From assembly GCA_018896985.1 (NCBI GenBank), contig JAHILQ010000192.1, positions 1-20,188 of the forward strand: a stretch of DNA of 20,188 nt. Reading direction: 5' to 3'. Shown piece after piece: positions 1 through 7,122 of the stretch (the first letter of the stretch is position 1; every line of letters begins with the position of its first letter). The DNA is from Nitrospinota bacterium (GTDB lineage: Bacteria > Nitrospirota > Thermodesulfovibrionia > Thermodesulfovibrionales > UBA1546). The notes under the pieces were generated by a model that saw only the letters and a program-made list of their open reading frames with translations, searched no databases and was not told the DNA's origin. Position numbers and translations under genes: made by a program.

Positions 1-1024
1 ATGTCGCCATTTCTTTATATATCTTCAGTCCGGCCTCTATCATGAGCATTGCAAGCGCTGCTCCTGTTCCTTCACCGAGCCTTAAATTCAAATCAAGTAT
101 CGGCATTAGCCCCATTTTATCAAGCATTGCCTTATGCCCTATTTCAACGGAATTATGCGCTGCGAATATGTAATCCTTAACTTTGGGTTCAATGCAATAG
201 GCGATTAATGCGCCTGCAGTTGATATGAATCCGTCAATCACAACCGGAATCCTGTTTGATGCTGCGCCGAGTATCAACCCTGCAATGCCGCCAATCTCTG
301 CCCCGCCGACCTTTGAAAGCACATCTATCGCATCATTAGGGTTTGGTTTGTTTAGGTTAATGCCTTTTTCAATAACCTTAATTTTATTTTGCAGTGATTC
401 ATCAGTTATCCCGGTGCCTTTTCCGGTTACTTCTGAGACAGGCCTGCCTGTAAGAACAGATGCAATGGCGCTTGACGGTGTTGTGTTGCCGATTCCCATA
501 TCGCCTGTGCCAAATATCTTATAACTTTTCTTTGCATATCCATTAGCAAGCTCAATTCCTGTCTCAATGCATCTGACAGCGTTATCCCTTGTCATCGCAG
601 GCTCTTTTGCAAAGTTTTTTGTGCCGGGTATAACCTTTAAATTTATAAGTCCCTCAATCTCCCCGAAATCATGGTCAACACCGATATCCACAACGATAAC
701 ATCAGCGCCTGCGTGCCGCGCAAGCACATTTATCCCTGCGCCTCCCCTCAGAAAATTAAATACCATCTGCTGTGTTACTTCTTTTGGATATGCCGAAACC
801 CCTTCCTCTGTTACGCCATGGTCGCCGGCAAAGGTAAAGATAACTTTTTTATCCAGTATCGGTTTTTTATTTTCTGTCATGGCTACAAATTTTCTTGCAA
901 ACTCCTCAAGCCTTCCGAGACTTCCGAGAGGCTTTGTGAGGTTGTCAAGATGTCTCTGCGCAATGTCATGCCACTCTTTGTTTATTGGTTTGATGCTGCT
1001 TATGGCGGTATTTAGTAAATCCAT
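1..1024 (-). CDS. cobT: Nicotinate-nucleotide--dimethylbenzimidazole phosphoribosyltransferase, C-terminus cut by window edge
   Basis: CobT transfers the ribose phosphate of nicotinate mononucleotide to 5,6-dimethylbenzimidazole, giving alpha-ribazole phosphate for the lower ligand of cobalamin. Reading the minus strand gives about 341 residues from an ATG at 1024-1022, preceded by GGAGG seven bases upstream. Recognisable family stretches are KPLGSLGRLE near the N-terminus, FAGDHGVTEEGVSAYP, RGGAGINVLA, GTGDMGIGNTTPSSA and, near the window edge, LGEGTGAALA, which carries the catalytic glutamate region. The family is usually about 350 residues, so only about ten are missing. It lies downstream of cobU in the same transcript, about 110 nt after it, behind the B12 riboswitch. 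Confidence 0.96.
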   Translation of the reverse strand, partial: MDLLNTAISSIKPINKEWHDIAQRHLDNLTKPLGSLGRLEEFARKFVAMTENKKPILDKKVIFTFAGDHGVTEEGVSAYPKEVTQQMVFNFLRGGAGINVLARHAGADVIVVDIGVDHDFGEIEGLINLKVIPGTKNFAKEPAMTRDNAVRCIETGIELANGYAKKSYKIFGTGDMGIGNTTPSSAIASVLTGRPVSEVTGKGTGITDESLQNKIKVIEKGINLNKPNPNDAIDVLSKVGGAEIGGIAGLILGAASNRIPVVIDGFISTAGALIAYCIEPKVKDYIFAAHNSVEIGHKAMLDKMGLMPILDLNLRLGEGTGAALAMLMIEAGLKIYKEMAT

Positions 1025-1050
1025 TCGTGCCTCCGTGTAAGGTTTTAAAA

Positions 1051-1128
1051 TTTGTCATTCCGCACTTGATACGGAATCCAGCGCCTTATTTAAAAACTTT
1101 GGATTCCCGCCTGCGCGGGAATGACAAA
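1051..1128. repeat. Inverted-repeat element, GTCATTCC...GGAATGAC family (copy 1)
   Basis: The element begins TTTGTCATTCCG and ends GGGAATGACAAA, so its ends are inverted copies. Inside are two hairpins facing each other: CCGCAC/GTATCAAG-type on the left and CCCGC-CTGC-GCGGG on the right, each flanked by a GGATTCC-like block. The left half reappears, inverted, at 17092-17143. It sits between cobU and cobT and would be carried in their mRNA. This kind of GTCATTCC repeat is common in many bacterial genomes as a dispersed palindromic element; its mobility is inferred, not shown. Confidence 0.8.
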
Positions 1129-1134
1129 AAACGG

Positions 1135-1695
1135 TTATTTTATTTTTATCGGTATTCCTGCGGTCACAAGATACACCTCATCAGCGATCTCAGCAACCTT
1201 CTGGTTTAAATAACCTGATAAATCCCTGAATCTCCTTGACAGTTCATTGTCAGGGACAATCCCCATCCCGACCTCGTTAGAGACAATGAACAGTGAACAG
1301 TGAACAGTGAACAGTGAACTGCAAAATAAATCTATTTCTTTTTCCATATCCAAATTGTTTAACATCAGGTTAGATAACCACAATGTCAGGCAATCAAAAA
1401 GGATTATATCGTATTTGTCCTGAATATCTTTTATTAAGGCGGCAATATTCACTGGTTCTTCAAAAGTTATCCAGTCAGAAGGACGCTCTTTTTTATGTTT
1501 TTCAATCCTCTCTTTCATTTCATCATCCAGCGCCTGTGCTGTTGCAATATACGCCTTCTTGGGCGTGGGGGAGATTTCGTCTCCCCCACGAACCCCCTCT
1601 TTAGCTGAGGTGTAATTGTTAGCGAGATTCAGGGCAAACGAACTTTTTCCGCTTCTTGCTCCGCCGATGATGAATGTTATCAATTTACCCCCCAT
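1135..1695 (-). CDS. cobU: Bifunctional adenosylcobinamide kinase / adenosylcobinamide-phosphate guanylyltransferase
   Basis: CobU phosphorylates adenosylcobinamide and then adds GMP to make adenosylcobinamide-GDP. The 186-aa protein has the P-loop GGARSGKS at residues 11-18, the IEKHKKERPSDW stretch with the presumed guanylylated His67, LFDCLTLWLSNL, and the family signature VSNEVGMGIVPDNELSRRFRDL. The chosen start is the ATG at 1695, because an upstream GTG at 1743 lies before a transcription terminator. GAGAGGA lies 11 nt upstream as ribosome-binding site and is also part of that terminator stem. Two oddities: residues about 30-45 are an in-frame insert coded by a GC-rich palindrome (1564-1590), and the residues before VSNEVGMG are coded by 7-bp tandem repeats (1287-1320). 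Confidence 0.95.
   Translation of the reverse strand: MGGKLITFIIGGARSGKSSFALNLANNYTSAKEGVRGGDEISPTPKKAYIATAQALDDEMKERIEKHKKERPSDWITFEEPVNIAALIKDIQDKYDIILFDCLTLWLSNLMLNNLDMEKEIDLFCSSLFTVHCSLFIVSNEVGMGIVPDNELSRRFRDLSGYLNQKVAEIADEVYLVTAGIPIKIK
1287..1320. repeat. Heptamer tandem repeat (TGAACAG x4.7) inside cobU
   Basis: Four perfect copies of TGAACAG plus a partial fifth lie within the cobU reading frame. On the minus strand they code for the low-complexity stretch SSLFTVHCSLF just before the conserved VSNEVGMG. The frame stays open and the hydrophobic strand expected before the motif is kept. Related 7-bp repeats lie at 7675-7697 and 9180-9287. Confidence 0.9.
1564..1590. repeat. Perfect 11-bp-stem palindrome inserted in frame in cobU
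   Basis: CGTGGGGGAGA (1564-1574) and its exact complement TCTCCCCCACG (1580-1590) flank a TTTCG loop. The palindrome codes for most of a roughly 16-residue insert (EGVRGGDEISPTP region) that normal CobU proteins lack between the P-loop helix and the AYIATAQ strand. This resembles the in-frame palindromic elements known from Rickettsia genes; the comparison is by analogy only. Confidence 0.8.
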
Positions 1696-1739
1696 AAAAT
1701 AAAAAATCCTCTCGCCGCATTGCTGCTGACGAGAGGATT
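1696..1739 (-). terminator. Intrinsic terminator / attenuator of the cob operon, overlapping the cobU RBS
   Basis: Read on the minus strand, AATCCTCTCG (1739-1730) pairs perfectly with CGAGAGGATT (1714-1705) across a 15-nt loop, and is followed by TTTTTTATTTT. This is a classic stem plus U-tract. It lies after the B12 riboswitch and directly before the cobU ATG at 1695. The GAGAGG in its 3' arm is also the only Shine-Dalgarno candidate for cobU, so folding would both end transcription and hide the ribosome site. It is probably the riboswitch expression platform. Confidence 0.85.
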
Positions 1740-1791
1740 GCACCCTGATTTACTTCATCCCCACCTTCCTCCACGGAAAGGCATTCAGTGC

Positions 1792-1853
1792 CAGTGTCAG
1801 TTGTTAGTGTCAGGTTATTAAAAAAATCTGACACTGACACTAAACACTAACAC
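1792..1853. repeat. Short-period repeat with inverted arms in the cob leader
   Basis: The left arm carries AGTGTCAG twice and the right arm is a run of CTGACAC / TGACAC / TAAACAC / TAACAC units, separated by an A-rich loop. The arms are imperfectly complementary (the AGTGTCAG ends pair with CTGACACT). The element sits between the riboswitch aptamer and the terminator, so it could alter the leader fold, but no clean antiterminator pairing could be established by eye. Confidence 0.65.
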
Positions 1854-1863
1854 TATTCGTTCA

Positions 1864-2040
1864 CAGGCAGGTCTTCTGGCTCTCCCGACCTTTGCCAGCC
1901 TTCCCATCCCGATATATCGGGACAGTGGCGTATTACCGGCAAAGGCTTTAATTCCGACCATCTGGCCGGAATCGGGATTACAGCGGCGGGACCGCTCCTG
2001 AATTTAACAGGATTCCCTATTAAGCCTTTTTAGCGCCCGA
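1864..2040 (-). promoter_or_regulatory. Cobalamin (B12) riboswitch aptamer
   Basis: On the minus strand, all conserved blocks of the B12 element occur in order: AATAGGGAATCC, GCGGTCCCGCCGCTGTAA, then CGCCACTG, GGGAAGGC, and the B12 box GCCAGAAGACCTGCCTG. A 16-bp palindrome (1907-1922) forms an extra arm between the CACTG and GGGAAGG blocks. It is followed by a leader ending in the 1696-1739 terminator and the cobU-cobT genes. The expected effect is that adenosylcobalamin (or another cobalamin) binding lowers expression of the cob operon. Confidence 0.95.
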
Positions 2041-2044
2041 ACTA

Positions 2045-2050
2045 TTTATA
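2045..2050 (-). promoter_or_regulatory. Candidate -10 box for the cob operon
   Basis: TATAAA on the minus strand would place the transcript start near 2038, directly at the 5' edge of the riboswitch. A -35 box at the usual spacing is weak (TTTTAA). The call rests mainly on position. Confidence 0.45.
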
Positions 2051-2112
2051 GTGTTACAGCAAACGAATTAAAAAAGCAAGGGGTTATGTTCTGGATGTCT
2101 TTCAGTTCTCTA

Positions 2113-2121
2113 TGCTAAACT
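2113..2121 (+). promoter_or_regulatory. Candidate extended -10 promoter for gatAB
   Basis: TGCTAAACT fits an extended -10 element (TGn plus TAAACT), giving a start near 2128 and a leader of about 22 nt. No good -35 box is visible. It is the only plausible element in the short gap between the divergent cob riboswitch and gatA. Confidence 0.35.
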
Positions 2122-2149
2122 TGTAAAACTGATTACCAAGAGGGGAAAA

Positions 2150-3604
2150 TTGGAACTTTATAGGCTTAGCATTTCTGAAGCAAAGGAACTGCTTGATAAA
2201 AGAAAAATCACTGTAAAGGAACTTCTGAATTCCTTATATCAGAGAATCGAATCTATTGATAGTAAAGTAAAGGCATTTGTCACTTTGTCAAAAGATAAGG
2301 CTTATGAGATGGCTGATGCCTCTCAAAAGCAGATAAATGAAGGCAGGTCTTTGACCATTCAGGGCATTCCGGTTGCAATTAAGGACAACATGTGCACAAA
2401 AGGCATACGCACTACATGTTCATCAAAAATCCTCGAAAACTTTATCCCGCCTTATGAGAGTACTGTAACATCAAGGCTGAACGAAAACGGGTACGTACTC
2501 ATTGGAAAGACAAACCTCGATGAATTTGCAATGGGCTCATCAACCGAGAATTCAGGATTTTTCACTACAAGAAATCCATGGGATATTGAAAGGATTCCGG
2601 GCGGTTCAAGCGGAGGCTCTGCAGCAGCGGTTGCAGCCGATGAATGCATCGCAGCCCTCGGCTCTGACACAGGCGGCTCAATAAGGCAGCCTGCATCATT
2701 GTGCGGCGTGGTAGGGTTAAAGCCTACTTACGGAAGGGTTTCAAGATACGGACTTGTTGCATTTGCATCATCATTAGACCAGATAGGCCCCATAACAAAG
2801 GATGTAAAAGACTCCGCAATACTGCTGAATATTATCTCAGGGAATGACCCTTTTGATTCCACGTCAGCGCCTGTTGCTGTCCCTGATTTTACAAAAGTAC
2901 TGGGAAACGAAATTAAAGGGTTAAAGATAGGCATTCCAAAGGAATATTTTATTAAGGGAATGGACAGTGAAATAGAGGAATCCGTTAAAACTGCTATAAA
3001 GAAGCTCGAATCCCTCGGCGCAATACCTGTCGATATATCGCTTCCGCACACAGAATATGCAGTTGCAACTTACTATGTGCTTGCAACATCAGAGGCTTCA
3101 TCCAATCTTGCGAGATATGACGGCGTTAAATACGGCTTCAGGGCAGAGGGCAAAGACCTGATGGAAATATATATGAACACAAGGGCTCAGGGATTCGGGG
3201 CTGAGGTAAAAAGGAGGATAATGCTTGGAACTTACGCGCTTTCCTCTGGTTATTACGATGCTTATTACAAAAAGGCGCAGCAGGCAAGGACATTGATAAA
3301 AACAGATTTTGAAAAAGCGTTTAATAGTGTTGATATGATTGTCACACCCACATCTCCGACAGCGGCGTTTAAATCAGGAGAAAAGACAGAAGACCCGCTG
3401 CAGATGTATCTCTCTGACATATTCACAATTTCTGTAAACCTTGCAGGCATACCTGCAATCTCAATACCGTGCGGATTCACATCAAACAATCTTCCAATTG
3501 GATTGCAGATTATCGGGAAGCGCTTTGACGAGGAGAGCATTCTGAAAGCAGCATACGCTTATGAACAATCAACAGACTGGCATAAGAGGAAACCTAATTT
3601 ATGA
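2150..3604 (+). CDS. gatA: Glutamyl-tRNA(Gln)/aspartyl-tRNA(Asn) amidotransferase subunit A
   Basis: GatA releases ammonia from glutamine for GatB, which amidates mischarged Glu-tRNA(Gln) or Asp-tRNA(Asn). The 484-aa protein carries the amidase-signature catalytic triad Lys78 (PVAIKDN), Ser153 (PGGSSGGSAAA) and the nucleophile Ser177 (GSDTGGSIRQPA). The length is typical. The start is a TTG at 2150 with AGGGG four nt upstream; the product begins MELYRLSISEAKELL, the usual N-terminal helix. The stop overlaps the gatB start (ATGA), suggesting translational coupling. No gatC is present in the window, so it must be encoded elsewhere or be absent. Confidence 0.97.
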   Translation: MELYRLSISEAKELLDKRKITVKELLNSLYQRIESIDSKVKAFVTLSKDKAYEMADASQKQINEGRSLTIQGIPVAIKDNMCTKGIRTTCSSKILENFIPPYESTVTSRLNENGYVLIGKTNLDEFAMGSSTENSGFFTTRNPWDIERIPGGSSGGSAAAVAADECIAALGSDTGGSIRQPASLCGVVGLKPTYGRVSRYGLVAFASSLDQIGPITKDVKDSAILLNIISGNDPFDSTSAPVAVPDFTKVLGNEIKGLKIGIPKEYFIKGMDSEIEESVKTAIKKLESLGAIPVDISLPHTEYAVATYYVLATSEASSNLARYDGVKYGFRAEGKDLMEIYMNTRAQGFGAEVKRRIMLGTYALSSGYYDAYYKKAQQARTLIKTDFEKAFNSVDMIVTPTSPTAAFKSGEKTEDPLQMYLSDIFTISVNLAGIPAISIPCGFTSNNLPIGLQIIGKRFDEESILKAAYAYEQSTDWHKRKPNL

Positions 3605-5028
3605 GATATGAGGCAGTGATAGGGCTTGAAGTTCATGCGCAGATGCTGACGGACAGCAAGATATTCTGCGGCTGCTCCACAAGATTCGGCTCTGAGCCAA
3701 ACACTCAGACATGCCCTGTGTGCATAGGCATGCCGGGAGTTCTTCCGGTATTAAATAAAAAAGCCCTTGAGTTCGCAATAAAGACAGGTTTGGCAACTAA
3801 CTGCAGGATTTCAACATATAGCCGATTTGCAAGGAAGAATTATTTCTATCCCGATCTTCCAAAAGGCTATCAGATAAGCCAGTTTGAACTTCCGATATGC
3901 GAGCATGGTTATGTTGAGATTATTGTTGACGCTGAGATTAGAAGAATCGGAATAACAAGGATTCACATGGAAGAGGATGCAGGGAAAAACATACACGAGG
4001 GTGCAGGGAACTACAGTTTTGTTGACCTTAACAGGGCAGGCATTCCACTCATGGAGATTGTTTCGGAACCTGATATAAGGACGCCGAAAGAGGCAGCGGA
4101 ATACATGAAAAAACTCAGGGCAATCCTGAGGTATCTCGGAGTATGCGATGGGAACATGGAGCAGGGCTCCTTAAGATGCGATGCAAATGTATCCATCAGG
4201 CCTGTTGGACAAAAAGAATACGGAACAAGGGCAGAGGTCAAGAACATCAATTCATTTAAATTTGTTGAAAAGGCGCTTGAATACGAAATAAAACGCCAGA
4301 TTAAAGTTATTGAAGAAGGCAGGAAGGTCATTCAGGAGACAAGGCTCTGGGATTCAAACAAAGGAATTACAGAATCCATGCGCGGCAAGGAAGAGGCGCA
4401 TGACTATCGTTATTTCCCTGAACCAGACCTTGTGCCTATAACAGTTGAGCAGAAATGGATTAATGAGATTAAAGCATCTTTACCTGAGCTTCCTGATGCC
4501 AAAAGCAAAAGATTTGCATCTGAATACGGATTGCCTGAATACGATGCGGATTTGTTGACATCCGAGAAAAGTCTTGCTGAGTGGTTTGAAGCTGCAGTGA
4601 AGGCAGGCGGACAGCCAAAGGCAGTGGCAAACTGGATTATGGGCGAGCTGACAAAACTCCTGAATGAAGAGAATAAATCCATAGAGGAATGCCAGTTAAA
4701 ACCAAAACAGCTTACTGAGATGCTCAAGCTCATGGACAATGGCACAATAAGCGGAAAGATTGCAAAGACCGTGTTTGAGGAGATGTATAAAACGTGCAAA
4801 GATGCTGAAACAATAGTAAAAGAAAAAGGCCTTGTTCAGATAAGCGATGAATCAGCGATAGAAAAGGCTGTTGATGAGGTGATTTCAAAGAATCCAAAAG
4901 AGGTTGAGAGGTTTAAGGCAGGTGACGAAAAACTCTTGGGCTTCTTTGTGGGGCAGATTATGAAGCTCACAAAAGGCAAGGCAAATCCGCAGATTGTGGA
5001 TGAGATGCTGAAGAAGAAACTTGCTTGA
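3601..5028 (+). CDS. gatB: Glutamyl-tRNA(Gln)/aspartyl-tRNA(Asn) amidotransferase subunit B
   Basis: GatB binds the mischarged tRNA, activates the carboxylate with ATP and transfers ammonia from GatA. The 475-aa protein starts with the family signature EAVIGLEVHAQ, followed by a zinc site made of Cys23, Cys25, Cys38 and Cys41 (CGCSTRF...TCPVC). Further family blocks are FARKNYFYPDLPKGYQISQ, RIHMEEDAGK, the NRAGIPLMEIVSEPD stretch, the GSLRCDANVSIRP stretch and HDYRYFPEPDL. The C-terminal YqeY-like tail ends VGQIMKLTKGKANPQIVDEML, as in typical full-length GatB. It is the second gene of the gatAB operon. Confidence 0.97.
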   Translation: MRYEAVIGLEVHAQMLTDSKIFCGCSTRFGSEPNTQTCPVCIGMPGVLPVLNKKALEFAIKTGLATNCRISTYSRFARKNYFYPDLPKGYQISQFELPICEHGYVEIIVDAEIRRIGITRIHMEEDAGKNIHEGAGNYSFVDLNRAGIPLMEIVSEPDIRTPKEAAEYMKKLRAILRYLGVCDGNMEQGSLRCDANVSIRPVGQKEYGTRAEVKNINSFKFVEKALEYEIKRQIKVIEEGRKVIQETRLWDSNKGITESMRGKEEAHDYRYFPEPDLVPITVEQKWINEIKASLPELPDAKSKRFASEYGLPEYDADLLTSEKSLAEWFEAAVKAGGQPKAVANWIMGELTKLLNEENKSIEECQLKPKQLTEMLKLMDNGTISGKIAKTVFEEMYKTCKDAETIVKEKGLVQISDESAIEKAVDEVISKNPKEVERFKAGDEKLLGFFVGQIMKLTKGKANPQIVDEMLKKKLA

Positions 5029-5093
5029 CATGTCAGTGTGTTCGTTTTATAAGTTCAAGATAATTAATTCGTAACGAAGGCTGTAGATTTCGC

Positions 5094-5222
5094 TTGACTC
5101 AACCTGCGATTTCCCATAGAATTTTGTAAAAAGACGCATGCGTCATAAAATATAATGTTATGTGTAAGGAGGAATAATTTTGAGGTTAGATTGCTAATAC
5201 TGCATCTGATAAAACATTCCTC
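5094..5222 (+). promoter_or_regulatory. Orphan promoter, operator-like palindrome and structured leader
   Basis: TTGACT (5094-5099) and TAGAAT (5117-5122) are spaced 17 bp. The 12-bp palindrome GACGCATGCGTC follows at 5133-5144, just past the predicted start. Then AAGGAGG (5166-5172), a 7-nt gap and TTG (5180) open a 5-codon frame (MRLDC, stop at 5197). GAGGAAT (5169-5175), overlapping the Shine-Dalgarno sequence, can pair with ATTCCTC (5216-5222). It could be the leftover 5' end of a lost gene, a leader peptide or a small RNA. No longer gene is visible in 5029-5295. Confidence 0.4.
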
Positions 5223-5279
5223 TTATTTATATTAGCTCCACATCCCGTATATCTTAGCAGCACAGCTGATTTAAGTCAT

Positions 5280-5295
5280 TAAACAACAGACAACG
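5280..5295. repeat. Target-site duplication, left copy
   Basis: TAAACAACAGACAACG occurs here and again, identical, at 6817-6832, directly against the two ends of the insertion sequence. Bases outside the 16 differ on both sides, so the duplication length is 16 bp. Confidence 0.93.
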
Positions 5296-6816
5296 TGTAA
5301 TACCACAATAGAAATGTCCGCTTTTGCCACAATAGAAATGTCCTATTCCAACAAGTGCTATACTGCCTCTTTTTTAATAAGGAGGCGAGATGGCAGGAAA
5401 GGACATAGTACAAATGAGTCAGAGGGAGTTAAGGCGTCTGCACATAATCCACAATGCAATAGAAGGATTATTAAAGCAGAAAGAGGCAGCAGAGCTGCTA
5501 TCATTAAGTGATCGTCAGATAAGAAGGCTGATCAAGAAAGTAGAAGAAGAAGGCGATGCAGGGATAATACACAAATCCAGAGGAAAGCCCTCAAACAGCA
5601 GACTACCCAAGAAGATAAAAGCCAAGGTTATAGAACTTTATCGTCAGAAATATGAGGGCTTTGGGCCGCTTCTGGCATCGGAGAAACTTTTAGAGCGAGA
5701 CGGCGTAACTGTAAATGACGAGACATTAAGAAAGTGGCTTATAGAATCCGGGGACTGGAAGAAAACGAGGAAAGGCAGAAAGCACCGGCAGTGGAGGCCG
5801 CGGAAACACCATTTTGGAGAAATGATTCAGATAGACGGCTCTCATCATGACTGGTTTGAAGGCAGAGGGCCTGAATGTGTGCTTATGGGGTATATAGACG
5901 ATGCAACAGGGAAAGCATTTGCAAGATTTTATGATTATGAAGGCACAATGCCTGCCTTTGACAGTTTTAAAAGATATGCGAGGAAGTACGGCATACCACA
6001 AAAGGCATACCTTGATAAACACACGACATACAAATCCCCTAAAAAGGCAGCATTCACCGGATATGACGAAGAACCCTTAAGCCAATTTGAAAGAGCGATG
6101 AAAGAACTTGGGGTTGAGGTAAGCCATGCCCATTCACCACAGGCAAAAGGCAGAGTCGAGCGCTTATTCAGGACCTTTCAGGACAGGCTTGTAAAAGAGA
6201 TGAGGTTAAGGGGGATAAAGACCGTAGAGGAGGCAAATAAGTTTTTAGCTGAATACCTTCCGGGGCACAACAGGAAATTTGCAGTGAAACCCAAAGAGGA
6301 AGCTAATCTTCACCGCAAGATTCCCAAGGGATTAAATCTTGACAGCATCTTATGCATTAAGGAAGAAAGAGTACTAAGGAATGATTTCACCATCTCATAC
6401 AAAGGGAAACTTTATCAGATTACAGAAAGCATAAAAGCAGAGAAGGTGACAGTGCAAGAAAGGATAAACGGCAAGATGCTGATTACTTATAACGGAGCGT
6501 CTGTAGAGTTCAAGGAGATAACCGAAAGACCCGAAAAGCAAAAGAAGCCGCGCATAATAAAAAAGAAAGCAACTATTTGCCTTCCAGCAGAACACCCGTG
6601 GAGGAAATTCAACATCAACGGATGGAAGAAAAAGAAATGGGCGTGGGCTGCATAAATAGAACAAATTGCGGGGTATGCTGGAATATGGGTTGTCTAAAAA
6701 TAAGCGATTGTAGGGCATTTGGAAAAGCTGATTTTATCAGAAGTATGTAATCAAAACTAAAATGAGAGGTAATCAGGTAAAATACAAAAAGCGGACATTT
6801 CTAAATTGGTGGAACA
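5296..6816 (+). mobile_element. Complete insertion sequence, IS1202-like (ISNCY-type DDE)
   Basis: The element is 1521 bp, with one transposase gene and terminal inverted repeats of about 30 bp, 24 of them matching. Both ends begin TGT and share the inner block TAGAAATGTCCGCTTTT. It is flanked by 16-bp direct repeats. The left end carries a second copy of the terminal motif CCACAATAGAAATGTCC (5303-5319 and 5327-5343, 24 bp apart), likely a double transposase-binding site. From memory, the IS1202 family has subgroups separated by duplication length, and about 15-18 bp matches the ISTde1-like subgroup. The intact reading frame and perfect duplication point to a recent insertion. Confidence 0.9.
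5390..6655 (+). CDS. IS1202/ISNCY-like DDE transposase
   Basis: The 421-aa protein begins with a helix-turn-helix region (about residues 14-55, KQKEAAELLSLSDRQIRRLIKK) followed by a second winged-helix-like part. The rve/RNase H-like core supplies Asp149 (MIQIDGSHHDWF), Asp209 (AYLDKHTTYKS) and Glu257 (QAKGRVERLF), a DDE triad. The C-terminal part is basic. AAGGAGG five nt before the ATG gives a strong ribosome site. It is full length with no frameshift. The protein would cut and join the ends of the surrounding element. Exact family naming is from motif memory and needs ISfinder. Confidence 0.92.
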   Translation: MAGKDIVQMSQRELRRLHIIHNAIEGLLKQKEAAELLSLSDRQIRRLIKKVEEEGDAGIIHKSRGKPSNSRLPKKIKAKVIELYRQKYEGFGPLLASEKLLERDGVTVNDETLRKWLIESGDWKKTRKGRKHRQWRPRKHHFGEMIQIDGSHHDWFEGRGPECVLMGYIDDATGKAFARFYDYEGTMPAFDSFKRYARKYGIPQKAYLDKHTTYKSPKKAAFTGYDEEPLSQFERAMKELGVEVSHAHSPQAKGRVERLFRTFQDRLVKEMRLRGIKTVEEANKFLAEYLPGHNRKFAVKPKEEANLHRKIPKGLNLDSILCIKEERVLRNDFTISYKGKLYQITESIKAEKVTVQERINGKMLITYNGASVEFKEITERPEKQKKPRIIKKKATICLPAEHPWRKFNINGWKKKKWAWAA

Positions 6817-6832
6817 TAAACAACAGACAACG
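6817..6832. repeat. Target-site duplication, right copy
   Basis: This is identical to 5280-5295 and abuts the right terminal repeat of the insertion sequence. The insertion point is 47 bp upstream of the DUF4160 gene; the putative promoter elements of that gene (6835-6869) lie on the gene side and were not separated from it. Confidence 0.93.
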
Positions 6833-6879
6833 GATTGACTGATTGCAAAAAAGAATAAATTGTTTTAAATTGTAGAAAG

Positions 6880-7122
6880 ATGAGTCCTTCAATTTTCAGG
6901 GAAAAGGGATATAGATTTTATTTCCTTTCAAATGAGGAGGATAGAATCCATATTCATGTAACATGCGAAGCTGGAGAAGCCAAATTTTGGATAGAACCCG
7001 TAGTGTCATTGGCTGTATCGCATGGGTTGAATCCAAGAAAGCTGAACGAGATTCAAAAAATTGTAGAGGAGCATAAAAATGAAATCATTAAAGCATGGCA
7101 AGGGCATTTCGGTAAGCGTTGA
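6880..7122 (+). CDS. DUF4160 domain protein
   Basis: The 80-residue protein MSPSIFREKGYRFYFLSNEE...RIHIHVTCEAGEAKFWIEPVVSLA...LNPRKLNEIQKIVEEHKNEII matches the DUF4160 pattern: the GYRFYF strand, the HIHV motif, the AKFWIEP strand, and a C-terminal helix ending HFGKR. No biochemical function is established. The family is often paired with DUF2442 proteins, as here, in small mobile two-gene units resembling toxin-antitoxin pairs. Its 3' end overlaps the next gene by 44 nt. No Shine-Dalgarno is visible; an extended -10-like TGTTTTAAA (6861-6869) lies only 10 nt before the ATG. Confidence 0.88.
   Translation: MSPSIFREKGYRFYFLSNEEDRIHIHVTCEAGEAKFWIEPVVSLAVSHGLNPRKLNEIQKIVEEHKNEIIKAWQGHFGKR

Noticed and set aside
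225..1040. Plus-strand frames of 99, 157 and 114 codons at the left end
   Set aside because: They are antisense to cobT, which is unmistakable on the minus strand.
1135..1743. Longer cobU start at GTG 1743 (adding MQSSRQQQCGERIFYF)
   Set aside because: The extra codons are the stem, loop and U-tract of the intrinsic terminator; the ATG at 1695 gives the normal N-terminus before the P-loop.
6833..6880. dif-like Xer site next to the IS
   Set aside because: GAATAAATTGTTTTAAATT has some resemblance to a XerD half-site but no matching XerC half; too weak to call.
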